Source of the DNA: Haloimpatiens sp042688525
GTDB lineage: Bacteria > Bacillota > Clostridia > Clostridiales > Clostridiaceae
Direction: 5' to 3'
Assembly: GCF_042688525.2 (NCBI RefSeq)
Contig: NZ_JBHWAB010000001.1
Coordinates: 2,418,001 to 2,482,000, forward strand
Length of the DNA: 64,000 nucleotides
The notes beneath the pieces are model-generated. The model was not told where the DNA came from, did not search any database, and worked only from the letters and a program-made list of their open reading frames with translations. Positions 9,030-17,869 of this stretch are shown here, in pieces (position 1 is the stretch's first letter; every line of letters starts with the position of its first letter). Made by a program: the position numbers and the translations under genes.

Positions 9030-9206
9030 TTACTTTTCAATAGGAAACCATCGTATATGAGTTATTATATTACCTTTAGGATATCTAAATTCATAAATTG
9101 CTTTCCCATTTTTTGAATAAGCAATTCCATTAAAATCGTTCCATCTTATTTGTTTATTCCATTTAAAAACCATAGGTTTATTCTCCTCTGAAGTAATATT
9201 CAGCAT
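9030..9206 (-). pseudogene. unrecognised ORF fragment
   Basis: A 58-residue open frame beginning MLNITSEENKPMVF and ending HIRWFPIEK. No ribosome binding site is visible, and an extended TTG-initiated version would overlap the small membrane gene upstream. The composition (WNKQIRWNDFNGIAY) looks like a protein tail, so it is probably a remnant. No family was recognised. Confidence 0.3.
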
Positions 9207-9213
9207 CACAAGT

Positions 9214-9366
9214 CTACTTATCAAATTTATTATTATTTTTCTCTATATAAATATCTAATGCTTTTATTCCTCTATGAGCAAGTTTAACAAATAGTATGAA
9301 TCCATATATCCCAATACCTATAAGTGCAGTATATATAAATATTATAATTATTGAAAAAAGCTCCAT
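9214..9366 (-). CDS. 50-residue single-span membrane protein
   Basis: Begins MELFSIIIIFIYTALIGIGI with AGGAGATTAAAA upstream, has one long hydrophobic stretch (residues 3-27), then a basic/polar tail ending EKNNNKFDK. Function unknown. It lies among gene remnants. Confidence 0.6.
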   Translation of the reverse strand: MELFSIIIIFIYTALIGIGIYGFILFVKLAHRGIKALDIYIEKNNNKFDK

Positions 9367-9386
9367 TTTTAATCTCCTCCTAACAA

Positions 9387-9689
9387 TTACTCCATTGCTC
9401 TTTTCACAGCTTTACTTTTCTTGCTGTAACTATTATCATTTATAGATTCTACCGTAAAACTTCCATTTTCATATATAATCTTAGATATACTTAAGTTGTC
9501 CATATTTCTTACGTTAAAACTTTTATCCAAATAATCAATAATTAATCTAATTATTCCTCCATGAACTACTATAAGAACGTTTTCTAAATTGTCATCACAA
9601 TTTTCTATACATATCTCTTCTAAACTTTTCATAACTCTTTTTATCACTGTATCATAATCTTCTGCTTCGTTTGTTTCATCATTTCTAAT
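9387..9689 (-). pseudogene. C-terminal remnant of a histidine phosphatase
   Basis: The frame contains VLIVVHGGIIRLIIDYL, the second catalytic His region of the phosphoglycerate mutase superfamily. The N-terminal RHG motif and at least half of the expected length are missing. The open frame begins right after the stop codon of the nitrilase remnant and is in the same frame, so a deletion probably fused the two decayed genes. Confidence 0.65.
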
Positions 9690-9914
9690 TTAAAGCGTTA
9701 TGTATTTTTGATATAATTCCCCTCTTCTATCCTTTAAATAAAATGGATTTTTCATATGTCCACTTTTACCTTCTCTTATATTATTCAAACTTTCTAAATC
9801 CAAATCAAAAAATATTATATTTTCATCATCCTTTTTATACGATTCAACTAATTTTCCAAGTGGATTCCATACCAAAGAATTCATCTGCACCAAAGCAATT
9901 TTAAACGTATCCAT
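9690..9914 (-). pseudogene. internally deleted nitrilase-family gene
   Basis: The 74-residue frame starts MDTFKIALVQMNSLVWNP, a typical carbon-nitrogen hydrolase N-terminus. It then jumps to a typical C-terminal segment (NIIFFDLDLESLNNIREG ... KDRRGELY). The catalytic Glu-Lys-Cys region is absent; the family is usually 260-300 residues. The start retains GAGGAAAAC upstream and a TGGTATAAT-type promoter repeat. It is a relic rather than a functional enzyme. Confidence 0.7.
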
Positions 9915-9991
9915 ATGTTTTCCTCCTCAAAATTCTCATAACTTTCTATCACATGTGAAATATATAAATACTAATGTTATATCATGAACCA

Positions 9992-10012
9992 ATTATACCA
10001 TAATTTACATGC
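9992..10012 (-). promoter_or_regulatory. promoter repeat, short copy 2
   Basis: Minus strand ATGTAAATTA followed by the extended -10 TGGTATAAT (9992-10000), reading toward the nitrilase remnant. Confidence 0.55.
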
Positions 10013-10133
10013 TCATGAACTTCTCAATTTAAATGTTATGACCTCGAGGACATAGCATTACTGTAAATTAAATCACATTCTCTAAACATATAACATATGA
10101 TAACTTTATAAGACTATGATAGGAGCGAACAAT

Positions 10134-10706
10134 ATGTATAATATTTACAAACCTTGTCCATATCCTTATTGGATTAACATACCAATGTATAACTTATATA
10201 ATATGTATAAGTTTTATAAAATGTGTCCCTGCCCTTATTACTTTTGTCCACCAATGTATATGCCTCACAATTGCAAACACTTTACCAAACTAAAAGATTA
10301 TGGACCAGAACCATTTGTAATTAACATTGAAGAAGCCACTAAACAAAATAATACTTTTCGTACCGCTTTATGGACAGGAGAGAATTTACAAGTTACATTG
10401 ATGAGCATCGATGTTGGTGAAGACATAGGTCTAGAAGTTCATCCTTCAGGTGATCAATTCATACGTATTGAAGAAGGCCAAGGACTTGTTAAAATGGGTG
10501 ATAGTAAGGATGAGTTGGATTATCAGAAAAAAGTCTACGATGACTATGCAATCATGATACCTGCTGGCAAATGGCACAATGTAATCAATACAGGCGATAA
10601 ACCACTTAAATTGTACGCTATCTATGCGCCACCTGAACATCCACGTGATACAGTACATCAAACTAAAGCAGATGCAGAAGCTGCTGAAGAAAACTACGGC
10701 TACTAA
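10134..10706 (+). CDS. cupin protein with Tyr/Pro/Cys-rich N-terminus
   Basis: The start at 10134 has AGGAG 8 bases upstream; an earlier ATG lies before that site. The first ~50 residues are unusual: many Tyr, Asn, Met, Pro and Cys (YKPCPYPYWINIPMY, MCPCPYYFCPPMYMP). The remaining ~140 residues form a single cupin barrel, with metal-ligand motifs EVHPSGDQFIRIEEG and PAGKWHNVINTG and a tail DTVHQTKADAEAAEENYGY. Catalytic cupins of this kind act as isomerases or sugar-binding proteins. The N-terminus resembles spore-coat proteins, so a coat-associated role is an inference only. A palindromic terminator repeat follows. Confidence 0.85.
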   Translation: MYNIYKPCPYPYWINIPMYNLYNMYKFYKMCPCPYYFCPPMYMPHNCKHFTKLKDYGPEPFVINIEEATKQNNTFRTALWTGENLQVTLMSIDVGEDIGLEVHPSGDQFIRIEEGQGLVKMGDSKDELDYQKKVYDDYAIMIPAGKWHNVINTGDKPLKLYAIYAPPEHPRDTVHQTKADAEAAEENYGY

Positions 10707-10741
10707 TATCAAAAGTTTATTTCTTAAGAAATTTTGTATAT

Positions 10742-10781
10742 AAAAACACCGTAAAATTCATTTGAATAATACGGTGTTTTT
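10742..10781. repeat. palindromic terminator repeat P1
   Basis: AAAAACACCGTA / TACGGTGTTTTT arms around an inner ATTCA-TT-TGAAT palindrome. The A and T tracts allow termination in both directions between the convergent cupin and APH-like genes. First of about ten footprints of the same sequence in the window. Confidence 0.9.
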
Positions 10782-10801
10782 AGCTTGTCTACAAAGCATA
10801 T

Positions 10802-11782
10802 TCATATTATGAACATACTTCCATCATACCTATCAATATTTAATTGTTCTTTACCCTTTAGAATAATGTTAGCCAAATTCTCTGCATTTTTATAATAATA
10901 AGTAAAAGCTTCATCTCTTTCAATAGATTCATCGTTTAATTCACTTTCTATAAACTCAATACACTCATTTAAAGATGAAAGTATTACATCCCATATAAAC
11001 TGATCGTAATCCGGTTTATATAGCAATTTATCATATACACCTTTCAAAAAAATTTTTCGATATTCATCTGTCATATAAAAAGGAAATGGGAAATTTTTTT
11101 CTGAACCATGCACTATTAAACGTGCAACATCTAATGAATATGGCATAATACCTGCAAAAGCCCAATCTATTAAAATAATACCATCAACATTGTCTATTGC
11201 ATTGCACTGCAAAAAATCTCCATTACATAAAGTACGTGGACATACTAACTGTCTGTCTAAGAAAATACGATAAGCAGAAGCTAATTTCAACTCATTTTTA
11301 AGACATTTTGCTCTTTTATTTATTCTTTTCCAGTATCTTTCAAAACGGTTATCTATCTTATTCTCTTTGAAGTTGTCTTTCTGCCAATACATATTAAAAA
11401 TTTGAGAAAGACTTTCGATACATCCATAAGCCATGTCTTTATTAAACATTCGTAAATCCGTTCCATCAATATATTCAATTAATATCCACTTCTTATTATT
11501 AACGCAAGTCCACCCCTCAAATTTAGGCACAGGCAAGTTTTTATCTACAAGAAATTTTTCATAAACTTCTATTTCTTTATCATCTGATTTTTTTAGAATG
11601 TATATCTGCTCATCTACTGTTATTTTGTAAACATTATAAGTTCTATCAACACCTTCCCCATTATCATGAAAACGTTCAATATATATTTGTCCTGTAAGTG
11701 CTGGTTTAATTGCTTTCAGAACTGTTTTTAACATATTTATATGGTTAATGTCTTTTATTTTCTCTGTATATACACCTTTCAT
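10802..11782 (-). CDS. APH-family phosphotransferase-like protein
   Basis: A 326-residue protein kinase-like fold. An ILKKSDDKEIEVYEKF segment provides Lys and Glu of the N-lobe; LCNGDFLQCNAID is the Brenner-type loop with catalytic Asp; LIDWAFAGIMP is the metal-binding Asp. The usual His before the Gly-Asp is replaced by Asn. The family phosphorylates aminoglycosides, choline, homoserine and other small molecules; the substrate is unknown. AAGGGGTATTTA precedes the start. It follows the NUDIX gene by 69 bases on the same strand, probably one operon behind the promoter repeat near 12415. Confidence 0.8.
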   Translation of the reverse strand: MKGVYTEKIKDINHINMLKTVLKAIKPALTGQIYIERFHDNGEGVDRTYNVYKITVDEQIYILKKSDDKEIEVYEKFLVDKNLPVPKFEGWTCVNNKKWILIEYIDGTDLRMFNKDMAYGCIESLSQIFNMYWQKDNFKENKIDNRFERYWKRINKRAKCLKNELKLASAYRIFLDRQLVCPRTLCNGDFLQCNAIDNVDGIILIDWAFAGIMPYSLDVARLIVHGSEKNFPFPFYMTDEYRKIFLKGVYDKLLYKPDYDQFIWDVILSSLNECIEFIESELNDESIERDEAFTYYYKNAENLANIILKGKEQLNIDRYDGSMFII

Positions 11783-11851
11783 TAAATACCCCTTCTTTGT
11801 TTAAATATTCTAAATTCACTTATTGAAATACAAGTATTTTTAGTCAATCAC

Positions 11852-12334
11852 CTAAACTTCATTGTATTCATAAGTAACAATATGTTCAACGCCATCTTTC
11901 AAATTAAGTAATTTATCTGTAAAAAAGCTTGGATATGCAATATAATCGCTTAACTTATCAATTGGTAACCAATGCATATATTCACGTACACCTTGTGAAT
12001 AGCTGTTACTATTCAACTCTTTTGTACATCGTGATTTCATTAGAAAATAAAATGCGATTTCATGGCACTTAAAACCATCAAGTGTACCTGAACCTTCAAA
12101 AAAATTCTCATGAATAAACGCCAGTCTATCAACTTCATATGCAATTCCCGTTTCTTCAAGTACTTCTCGCTTAACGGCATCTTCTGCTTTTTCTCCTAAA
12201 TGTACTCCACCACCTATAGAATAATAGTAAGAATCCAATTCATTTTTTGCAAAAAGAACACATCCATCTTCAATAATTATTGCCGCAGCCCTATATCGGA
12301 ACCATCCATCTCCATTTCTAAATCCACAATCCAT
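11852..12334 (-). CDS. NUDIX hydrolase
   Basis: The 160-residue protein has a perfect Nudix box of the form GX5EX7REVLEETG (residues ~43-65, GGVHLGEKAEDAVKREVLEE). NUDIX enzymes cleave nucleoside diphosphates linked to another group with Mg2+. AAGGGGCTTGGGTA precedes the ATG. The gene begins the unit that includes the APH-like kinase. Confidence 0.9.
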   Translation of the reverse strand: MDCGFRNGDGWFRYRAAAIIIEDGCVLFAKNELDSYYYSIGGGVHLGEKAEDAVKREVLEETGIAYEVDRLAFIHENFFEGSGTLDGFKCHEIAFYFLMKSRCTKELNSNSYSQGVREYMHWLPIDKLSDYIAYPSFFTDKLLNLKDGVEHIVTYEYNEV

Positions 12335-12408
12335 TACCCAAGCCCCTTCCTTATGTATAAATAATCTTTAATTCGCTGTATAGAACAATCTTGTCTCAAT
12401 TATTAATA

Positions 12409-12480
12409 ATTATACCATATAAATCTAATTAATTTACATAATTTACATATATCAATTTATTTTTCGAAATTCAATACTTG
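12409..12480 (-). repeat. promoter-bearing interspersed repeat, copy 3
   Basis: Minus strand ATATATGTAAATTATGTAA and an extended -10 TGGTATAAT (12409-12417), 75 bases before the NUDIX gene. The remaining gap to 12638 shows no further feature. Confidence 0.75.
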
Positions 12481-12638
12481 TGTCGTCTTATACAGATTTT
12501 GTGTTCTAACTATGATCACCTATTATTCTTATTTTTTCCAATATTTTACTATTTGAGTCTTACTGTTTTTATCACTTGTACTACTATTGATAATTAAATA
12601 ATTTGTTTATTTAATTCATCAAATAAGAAGACTACGTA

Positions 12639-13502
12639 TTAATTTCTTAAAAAACTAATTATTTCATCTATACATAAATTTAGATTATCTTTATTCATAG
12701 AATGACCAGAGTTTCTAATCTCTTTAGTTCTTTTTAAATTTGCAAATATCTTCTTTGCTCTGGGTATTATTTTTTTTGCTGGGAAAAATATATCATTTTC
12801 ACATGCTATCAAAAATACTGGAGAATTAAAATTTATTAAATCCTTATTTGAAATCATTTTTGGCATTTTATTTTGAATTTTCACGCCTTGATATATCAAT
12901 GAAGTAACTTCTAAAACATCTTCATCTACGTTATGTAAAAACATAGGGTATACAGATTTATATAAGTTTTCCTGTGAAGGTTTAATTTTGTATTTAAGCA
13001 TTGGGAAAATAAGTTTACTGAACATTTTTAGATATGAACCATTACCAATACTTGATGGTGCTATTAAAACCATTTTTTCTATTTTATTAGGATAGTATTT
13101 AGCAAAATTTAAAGCAACTCCTCCCCCAAAGGATGGACCAATTACATTTACTTTTTCTAATTTAAAATTATCCATTATTTCAACTATCCAATTTGCATAA
13201 TCATCATTATTAGAATTTAAAACTTTTTCTTCACTTAATCCTGGATGTCCTAAATAATCTGGTGCAATTATTCTATATTTTTCTGCTAATTTATCAAACC
13301 AAAATAATGTATTAGTATTTATCATGTTGCCACCATGAAATATAATTATACTATCACTGTTTTCATTTCCAGCAGTTAATATATGGGTCTTTCCAAATTT
13401 AGTATCAATATATTTATCCTCATAATCAACTTTTGACTTAGCTTTAAACTTATTATACATTTTTATAATATTTTGTTTATATTCATCGTTTTTATAAATC
13501 AT
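12639..13502 (-). CDS. alpha/beta hydrolase
   Basis: A 287-residue alpha/beta hydrolase fold protein: oxyanion-loop HGG in IIFHGGNMINT, nucleophile elbow GPSFGGG (Ser ~125), acid in ENDIFFPAK, and catalytic His in NSGHSMNKDN. No signal peptide, so cytoplasmic. The substrate is unknown; esterase or lipase-like activity is usual. GGAGGCAAAAGG precedes the start. It stands alone, with palindromic repeat P2 upstream. Confidence 0.88.
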   Translation of the reverse strand: MIYKNDEYKQNIIKMYNKFKAKSKVDYEDKYIDTKFGKTHILTAGNENSDSIIIFHGGNMINTNTLFWFDKLAEKYRIIAPDYLGHPGLSEEKVLNSNNDDYANWIVEIMDNFKLEKVNVIGPSFGGGVALNFAKYYPNKIEKMVLIAPSSIGNGSYLKMFSKLIFPMLKYKIKPSQENLYKSVYPMFLHNVDEDVLEVTSLIYQGVKIQNKMPKMISNKDLINFNSPVFLIACENDIFFPAKKIIPRAKKIFANLKRTKEIRNSGHSMNKDNLNLCIDEIISFLRN

Positions 13503-13543
13503 CCTTTTGCCTCCATAAATATGTTTGTAATTTTTTTCATTAT

Positions 13544-13583
13544 AAAAACACCATAAAATTCATTTGAATAATACAGTGTTTTT
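13544..13583. repeat. palindromic terminator repeat P2
   Basis: Same 40-bp layout as P1 with two substitutions in the arms (AAAAACACCATA / TACAGTGTTTTT), downstream of the small membrane gene at 13613-13792. Confidence 0.85.
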
Positions 13584-13612
13584 ATAAATATTCGTTTTTT
13601 AAGTTGTTATGA

Positions 13613-13792
13613 CTACAGATTATGCTTATTTTCTTTTGTTTTAATAATAAAAATGATAAGAGATGCTGCTGACAACAGCATAAGTACAATTGCTAACCAA
13701 TCAGGTATTGATATTACAAATCTATTTATTAACATTGTTCCTGAACTAATTCCCAACGATAATATTAAATAAAATAAATTCTTATTTTTCAT
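13613..13792 (-). CDS. 59-residue two-span membrane protein
   Basis: MKNKNLFYLILSLGISSG...DWLAIVLMLLSAASLIIFII followed by a charged tail (KTKENKHNL). AAAGGAGAAAAG precedes the ATG. Two hydrophobic spans; function unknown. It ends close to repeat P2, which would terminate it. Confidence 0.65.
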   Translation of the reverse strand: MKNKNLFYLILSLGISSGTMLINRFVISIPDWLAIVLMLLSAASLIIFIIKTKENKHNL

Positions 13793-13910
13793 CTTTTCTC
13801 CTTTTATATGAGTTGTTTTTCAATTGCATCGTTTTATAATAATATTCCTAACATTTAGATTGAATTCTTACGAATTGTTTCAAATTAAATGTCTAATATT
13901 TATATTATAT

Positions 13911-14537
13911 CTATAATTCTAAAGTCAGTATTTCTTCAAAACTATCAATGGCATAATCATATTCTTCAACATTACCAAAGCCATATCTTGCATATACAAA
14001 TGGAATTCCTGCTACTTTTGCTGACTCTGCATCTCCATTAGTATCTCCTACATAAATTGGACTTTTCAACTTATTTCTCTCTATTATAATTTTATTATTT
14101 TCTCCTTTTGATAATCCTGTTACACCCGGACATTCAAAATCATCAAAATATTTATCTAATTTATGTGCCTTAAGAAAACATTGTATGTAACCATCTTGGC
14201 AATTACTAACTATGAACAATTTATATTTTTCTGATAATGCTTTAAGTGTTTCTTCTAATTTAGGGAATAATGTACCTCCATGTTCTTCTAAATAAACTTG
14301 TTCTTCTTCACAACATTCTTCCATCAATTTCATTTGAAAATCTTCGTCTAAATCTGGAAATAATTTTTTACCTATTTCTTTTATCTGAAGTCCCATACAC
14401 CCTTCCATTTCTTTAGGTGTTATTACTTTTGTTATGTTAGGATATTTTGGTAATATAATTTTCCATGCACCACAAATACCTTCTATTGCACTCCAAAGAG
14501 TTCCATCTAGATCAAAAATAATACTATCAATCTTCAT
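13911..14537 (-). CDS. HAD-family phosphatase
   Basis: A HAD-superfamily hydrolase: motif I DLDGTLW, motif II IVSNCQ, motif III Lys in KGENNK, motif IV VGDTNGDAESA. Close to phosphoglycolate phosphatase-type enzymes, which remove phosphate from small metabolites. Several start codons are possible (14564, 14549, 14537). 14537 is preferred because GGAGG lies 12 bases ahead and MKIDSIIFDLDG is the family-like beginning; the earliest ATG precedes that GGAGG. Confidence 0.85.
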   Translation of the reverse strand: MKIDSIIFDLDGTLWSAIEGICGAWKIILPKYPNITKVITPKEMEGCMGLQIKEIGKKLFPDLDEDFQMKLMEECCEEEQVYLEEHGGTLFPKLEETLKALSEKYKLFIVSNCQDGYIQCFLKAHKLDKYFDDFECPGVTGLSKGENNKIIIERNKLKSPIYVGDTNGDAESAKVAGIPFVYARYGFGNVEEYDYAIDSFEEILTLEL

Positions 14538-14597
14538 TTGTATCATCATCCTCCGTTTAAGCATAATCTCTAATTCGTAACTTGTTATTAATTTTAC

Positions 14598-14732
14598 TCA
14601 ACTTTCACAGGTGAAAAACAACCGCTACGGGAAATGACATCTTGCTAAGAACTTGTAAACTTTGTTCAAATGTTTCTTACGCAATATATCATGTCCCTTC
14701 GCTAAACAGTATTTTTGTCCTGCGAAAGTTGA
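14598..14732. mobile_element. MITE-like inverted-repeat element, family B copy 1
   Basis: Ends CAACTTTCACAGG and (reverse complement) CAACTTTCGCAGG, with inner matches GGGAAATGA and TTTAGCGAAGGGACATGATAT. TAATTTTACT lies at the left flank and TAATTTTATT at the right, a likely imperfect target duplication. The centre is shorter than in copy 2. No ORF inside. The surrounding gap (14565-14995) holds nothing else supportable. Confidence 0.7.
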
Positions 14733-14995
14733 ATAATTTTATTTATCTATGTTAAAAACTATATCACATTTTTTGTATAATTTCATCTATAACAATTGCA
14801 TTAACAGCTTACTATCTATTTCTGTAATTAAAGTATTATCCGTTTTAAAAATCTATAAAGTAATTTTATCTCTAATGTTACTCCACTCATTCTTTAATAT
14901 ATCCATACTCATAAAATCCGTGTTAGCCAACTGTAATCATATTGATAAAACAATAATTTAAATAAAATAAAATTTATCCCAATTGATTAACTCCT

Positions 14996-16972
14996 CTATA
15001 GACTAATGTTCCTTTTAAATCCCACGTATGTAGCCACAAAATAAATACAGTAAACGACTAAGAAAAGAATCAACGTTGCTCCATAGAAGTTAAATGTGGT
15101 TGCTTCAAGCTGTGTTCCTCTTAAAAGCTGTTGATTTAACTTCATTGAAATAGTAAAACTAACCATGATAGGAATTATTATTGGAAACATAAAATAAATT
15201 AACAGTTGCTTAAACACCACTCGATTTCGTTCCTTCTCGCCAAGCCCTAATTGATTTAATATTCTATATCTATACTTGTACTTTGCAGAATCACTTAACT
15301 GTTGAACTGCTAACACTGTCAATGCAACACTTGCAAATACCAATGCAACATAGAAAATAGATGAAACCACTGTGATAATAGCGGCTTTAACCTCATAATC
15401 AAGACCTCCATCTTTCACCATAATATTGTCGTAAATCATATAGACACTATCTACTCCCATACCATGATCGATTTCGTTCTCTCTATGACCAGAACTTGCC
15501 CACACTTCTGCATCCTGTGATATATATTTCTTAAGATCTTTATAAAGTTTCTCATTACCTTTCCTTTTCGTACTTGCTGCATATTGTGAATAATATACTT
15601 CCATTCCACTTACAGCTTCATCTGGTACTACCAATATAAAACCAGCACCATTTTGTCCATTTTGCGAAAAATTCTCTGAATAAACACCCTTACACGAATA
15701 GGTTATATTATCTATATCCATATTTGGATTTTTTTCAATATATTGAGTATATTTATCTGCTACAGAAGAAACCGCATGAATTAAGAACTCATTATCACTA
15801 AGCCTTATTTCATCTTGTCCTAAAAGTCTTCTTAAAACATTGTAATCGCTTACTTTCAAATAGGTATCATACTGAAAATAACCACCTGAAATCTGATTTT
15901 GAACTAGCACATCCGTAAATGTTCTATTTTTACCCTTATAAATACGATAAACAATACTTTCTTTTACCCAATCATTTTCATCCATATAAGCAGATACTTC
16001 TTCAAAATTTTCCTCCTGATTATGCACTGAAATACAAACATCAAATGGAACATACTGTTCTATTTCACCCTTAAAGCTACTTAACCCAACTGCATAATTG
16101 CTGCTTAGTAACGTTAGAGTAAATAGTACTGCTAAATTTCCCATAGTAAATCCCATAGTATTAATCTTAGAGGATAGTTGACGGAATATAAAAACATTAG
16201 TTTTCTTATATTTCAAACGTTTAGATTTTGAAAACACCATAACAATAACACCTGATATTCCTATATAAAAGCTATAGATAAAAAATACCACACAAATTAA
16301 AGTAACAATAACAGGTACACCTTTCAGTGCCACAATTCCTGAAATCAAAGATAGTACAAACATAAAACAACTTTTCTTTATGTTTTTAATTTTAATTACT
16401 TCATTCTTTTTAGCTGCATAAAGCAAATCATATATTTTCATTTTCTTTAGCCTTTTGTTGTTTTTTAATACAACTAGGAACATGGTTGCACCATAGTAAA
16501 GAATTGTAAGCAATAATGCCTTAATATCAAATCTTATCGCAATATGATAATCTTTTCCAAAGAACACCGTAACAATAGCGGTCAATAATTGGAATATAAA
16601 ACTGCCTAAAATAACACCAAAAATAAAAGAAATGATTCCTAACAAAATATTTTCACAAAGAAATAATTTCGATATTTCTTTATTTTCCATACCAAGCAAT
16701 AAGTACGTTCCAAATTCTTTACTTCGTTTATCAAGCATAAACTTGGTCATATAGTTAATAAGCCAAGCAATAATAATGACAACAATAATAGAAAAAAGAA
16801 CAAGTAAAAACATATAATCTGTCATATGACTATTCATTCCTCGAATCATATCAGAAAACATCATAGAATTAAATGCAAACATTAACGATACAACAATTGT
16901 AATAGTTATAATATAAATAAAATAATCCTTAATAGATCTTTTCACATTACGATATGCCAATTTAGTTAGCAC
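14996..16972 (-). CDS. FtsX-like ABC transporter permease (BceB type)
   Basis: A ~658-residue membrane protein with the BceB layout: four N-terminal spans after LAYRNVKRSIKDYFIYI, a fifth to seventh in the middle, a large extracellular domain (~residues 310-540) and three C-terminal spans. Members sense and relieve peptide antibiotics together with a partner ATPase. It overlaps the ATPase gene by about 11 bases. The start is uncertain; GTG at 16972, 11 bases after AGGAGG, is preferred over GTG at 16984, which overlaps the ribosome binding site. Confidence 0.9.
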   Translation of the reverse strand: MLTKLAYRNVKRSIKDYFIYIITITIVVSLMFAFNSMMFSDMIRGMNSHMTDYMFLLVLFSIIVVIIIAWLINYMTKFMLDKRSKEFGTYLLLGMENKEISKLFLCENILLGIISFIFGVILGSFIFQLLTAIVTVFFGKDYHIAIRFDIKALLLTILYYGATMFLVVLKNNKRLKKMKIYDLLYAAKKNEVIKIKNIKKSCFMFVLSLISGIVALKGVPVIVTLICVVFFIYSFYIGISGVIVMVFSKSKRLKYKKTNVFIFRQLSSKINTMGFTMGNLAVLFTLTLLSSNYAVGLSSFKGEIEQYVPFDVCISVHNQEENFEEVSAYMDENDWVKESIVYRIYKGKNRTFTDVLVQNQISGGYFQYDTYLKVSDYNVLRRLLGQDEIRLSDNEFLIHAVSSVADKYTQYIEKNPNMDIDNITYSCKGVYSENFSQNGQNGAGFILVVPDEAVSGMEVYYSQYAASTKRKGNEKLYKDLKKYISQDAEVWASSGHRENEIDHGMGVDSVYMIYDNIMVKDGGLDYEVKAAIITVVSSIFYVALVFASVALTVLAVQQLSDSAKYKYRYRILNQLGLGEKERNRVVFKQLLIYFMFPIIIPIMVSFTISMKLNQQLLRGTQLEATTFNFYGATLILFLVVYCIYFVATYVGFKRNISL

Positions 16973-17735
16973 AGTTAGAATCACCTCCTAGCAAAGATAA
17001 AACCTCTAAAATTTCACTATAAAACTGATGTCTGGTTTTTTCTCCACGTACTAACTCATTGAATATTCTTCCATCTTTTAAAAACAAAATCCTTTTACAA
17101 TAACTTGCAGAAAAAGGATCATGTGTAACCATCAAAATGGTTGCCCTTAAACTTTGGTTCATAGTATTCATAGATTCCAATAACATTTGTGCAGATTTTG
17201 AATCAAGAGCACCAGTTGGTTCATCTGCCAATATAAGTTTTGGATTATTAATCAATGCCCTTGCACATGCACATCTTTGTTTCTGTCCACCAGATACTTC
17301 ATATGGAAATTTTTTTAATATCTGAGATATACCCAATTCTTCTGTAATCTTTTCTACCTTACTGTCAATTTCATTTGCTTTTGCATTGTTGATTGTTAAA
17401 GCCAAAGAAATATTTTCTTCAATAGTAAGTGTATCTAGTAAATTAAAATCTTGAAATATAAACCCTAAGTTCTTTCTTCTAAACCTTGCAAGTTTTATAT
17501 CTGCGATTTCTGTAATATCAATATCATCATAGTAGATATGTCCAGCAGTTACTGTGTCAATAGTTGATATTACATTTAGTAAAGTGGTCTTTCCAGAACC
17601 AGAAGGTCCCATGATTCCCACAAATTCGCCCTTTTCTATGCCAAAACTGATGTTTTTTAATACTTTAGTTATATTTCCATCTTTCCCATAGTATTTTTCA
17701 ATATTACTAATTTTAAGAATTTCATTCCTCTTCAT
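16962..17735 (-). CDS. ABC transporter ATP-binding protein (BceA type)
   Basis: The 257-residue ATPase shows Walker A GPSGSGKTT (~residues 43-51), Q-loop FIFQDFNLL, signature VSGGQKQR, Walker B LILADEPTGALD and the switch His in VTHD. These are the hallmarks of the MacB/Bce family. It pairs with the overlapping permease. GAAAGGAAGAG precedes the start. The order kinase - ATPase - permease is that of Bce antimicrobial-peptide modules, but the response regulator gene is missing. Confidence 0.93.
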   Translation of the reverse strand: MKRNEILKISNIEKYYGKDGNITKVLKNISFGIEKGEFVGIMGPSGSGKTTLLNVISTIDTVTAGHIYYDDIDITEIADIKLARFRRKNLGFIFQDFNLLDTLTIEENISLALTINNAKANEIDSKVEKITEELGISQILKKFPYEVSGGQKQRCACARALINNPKLILADEPTGALDSKSAQMLLESMNTMNQSLRATILMVTHDPFSASYCKRILFLKDGRIFNELVRGEKTRHQFYSEILEVLSLLGGDSNCAN

Positions 17736-17869
17736 TCAACTCTTCCTTTCAAAATAATATAAGCTGCATTATCAATCTTTACTGTTAAATTCTTTTACAA
17801 AACTTAAGCTTGTCTTAATTATAAAACTAAATTTTAAATTATTGTATCTAACAATATTACATTTACCTT

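Noticed and set aside
14749..14961. 70-codon plus-strand frame
   Set aside because: No ribosome binding site and very biased A/T-derived composition; lies next to a MITE and has no protein-like pattern.
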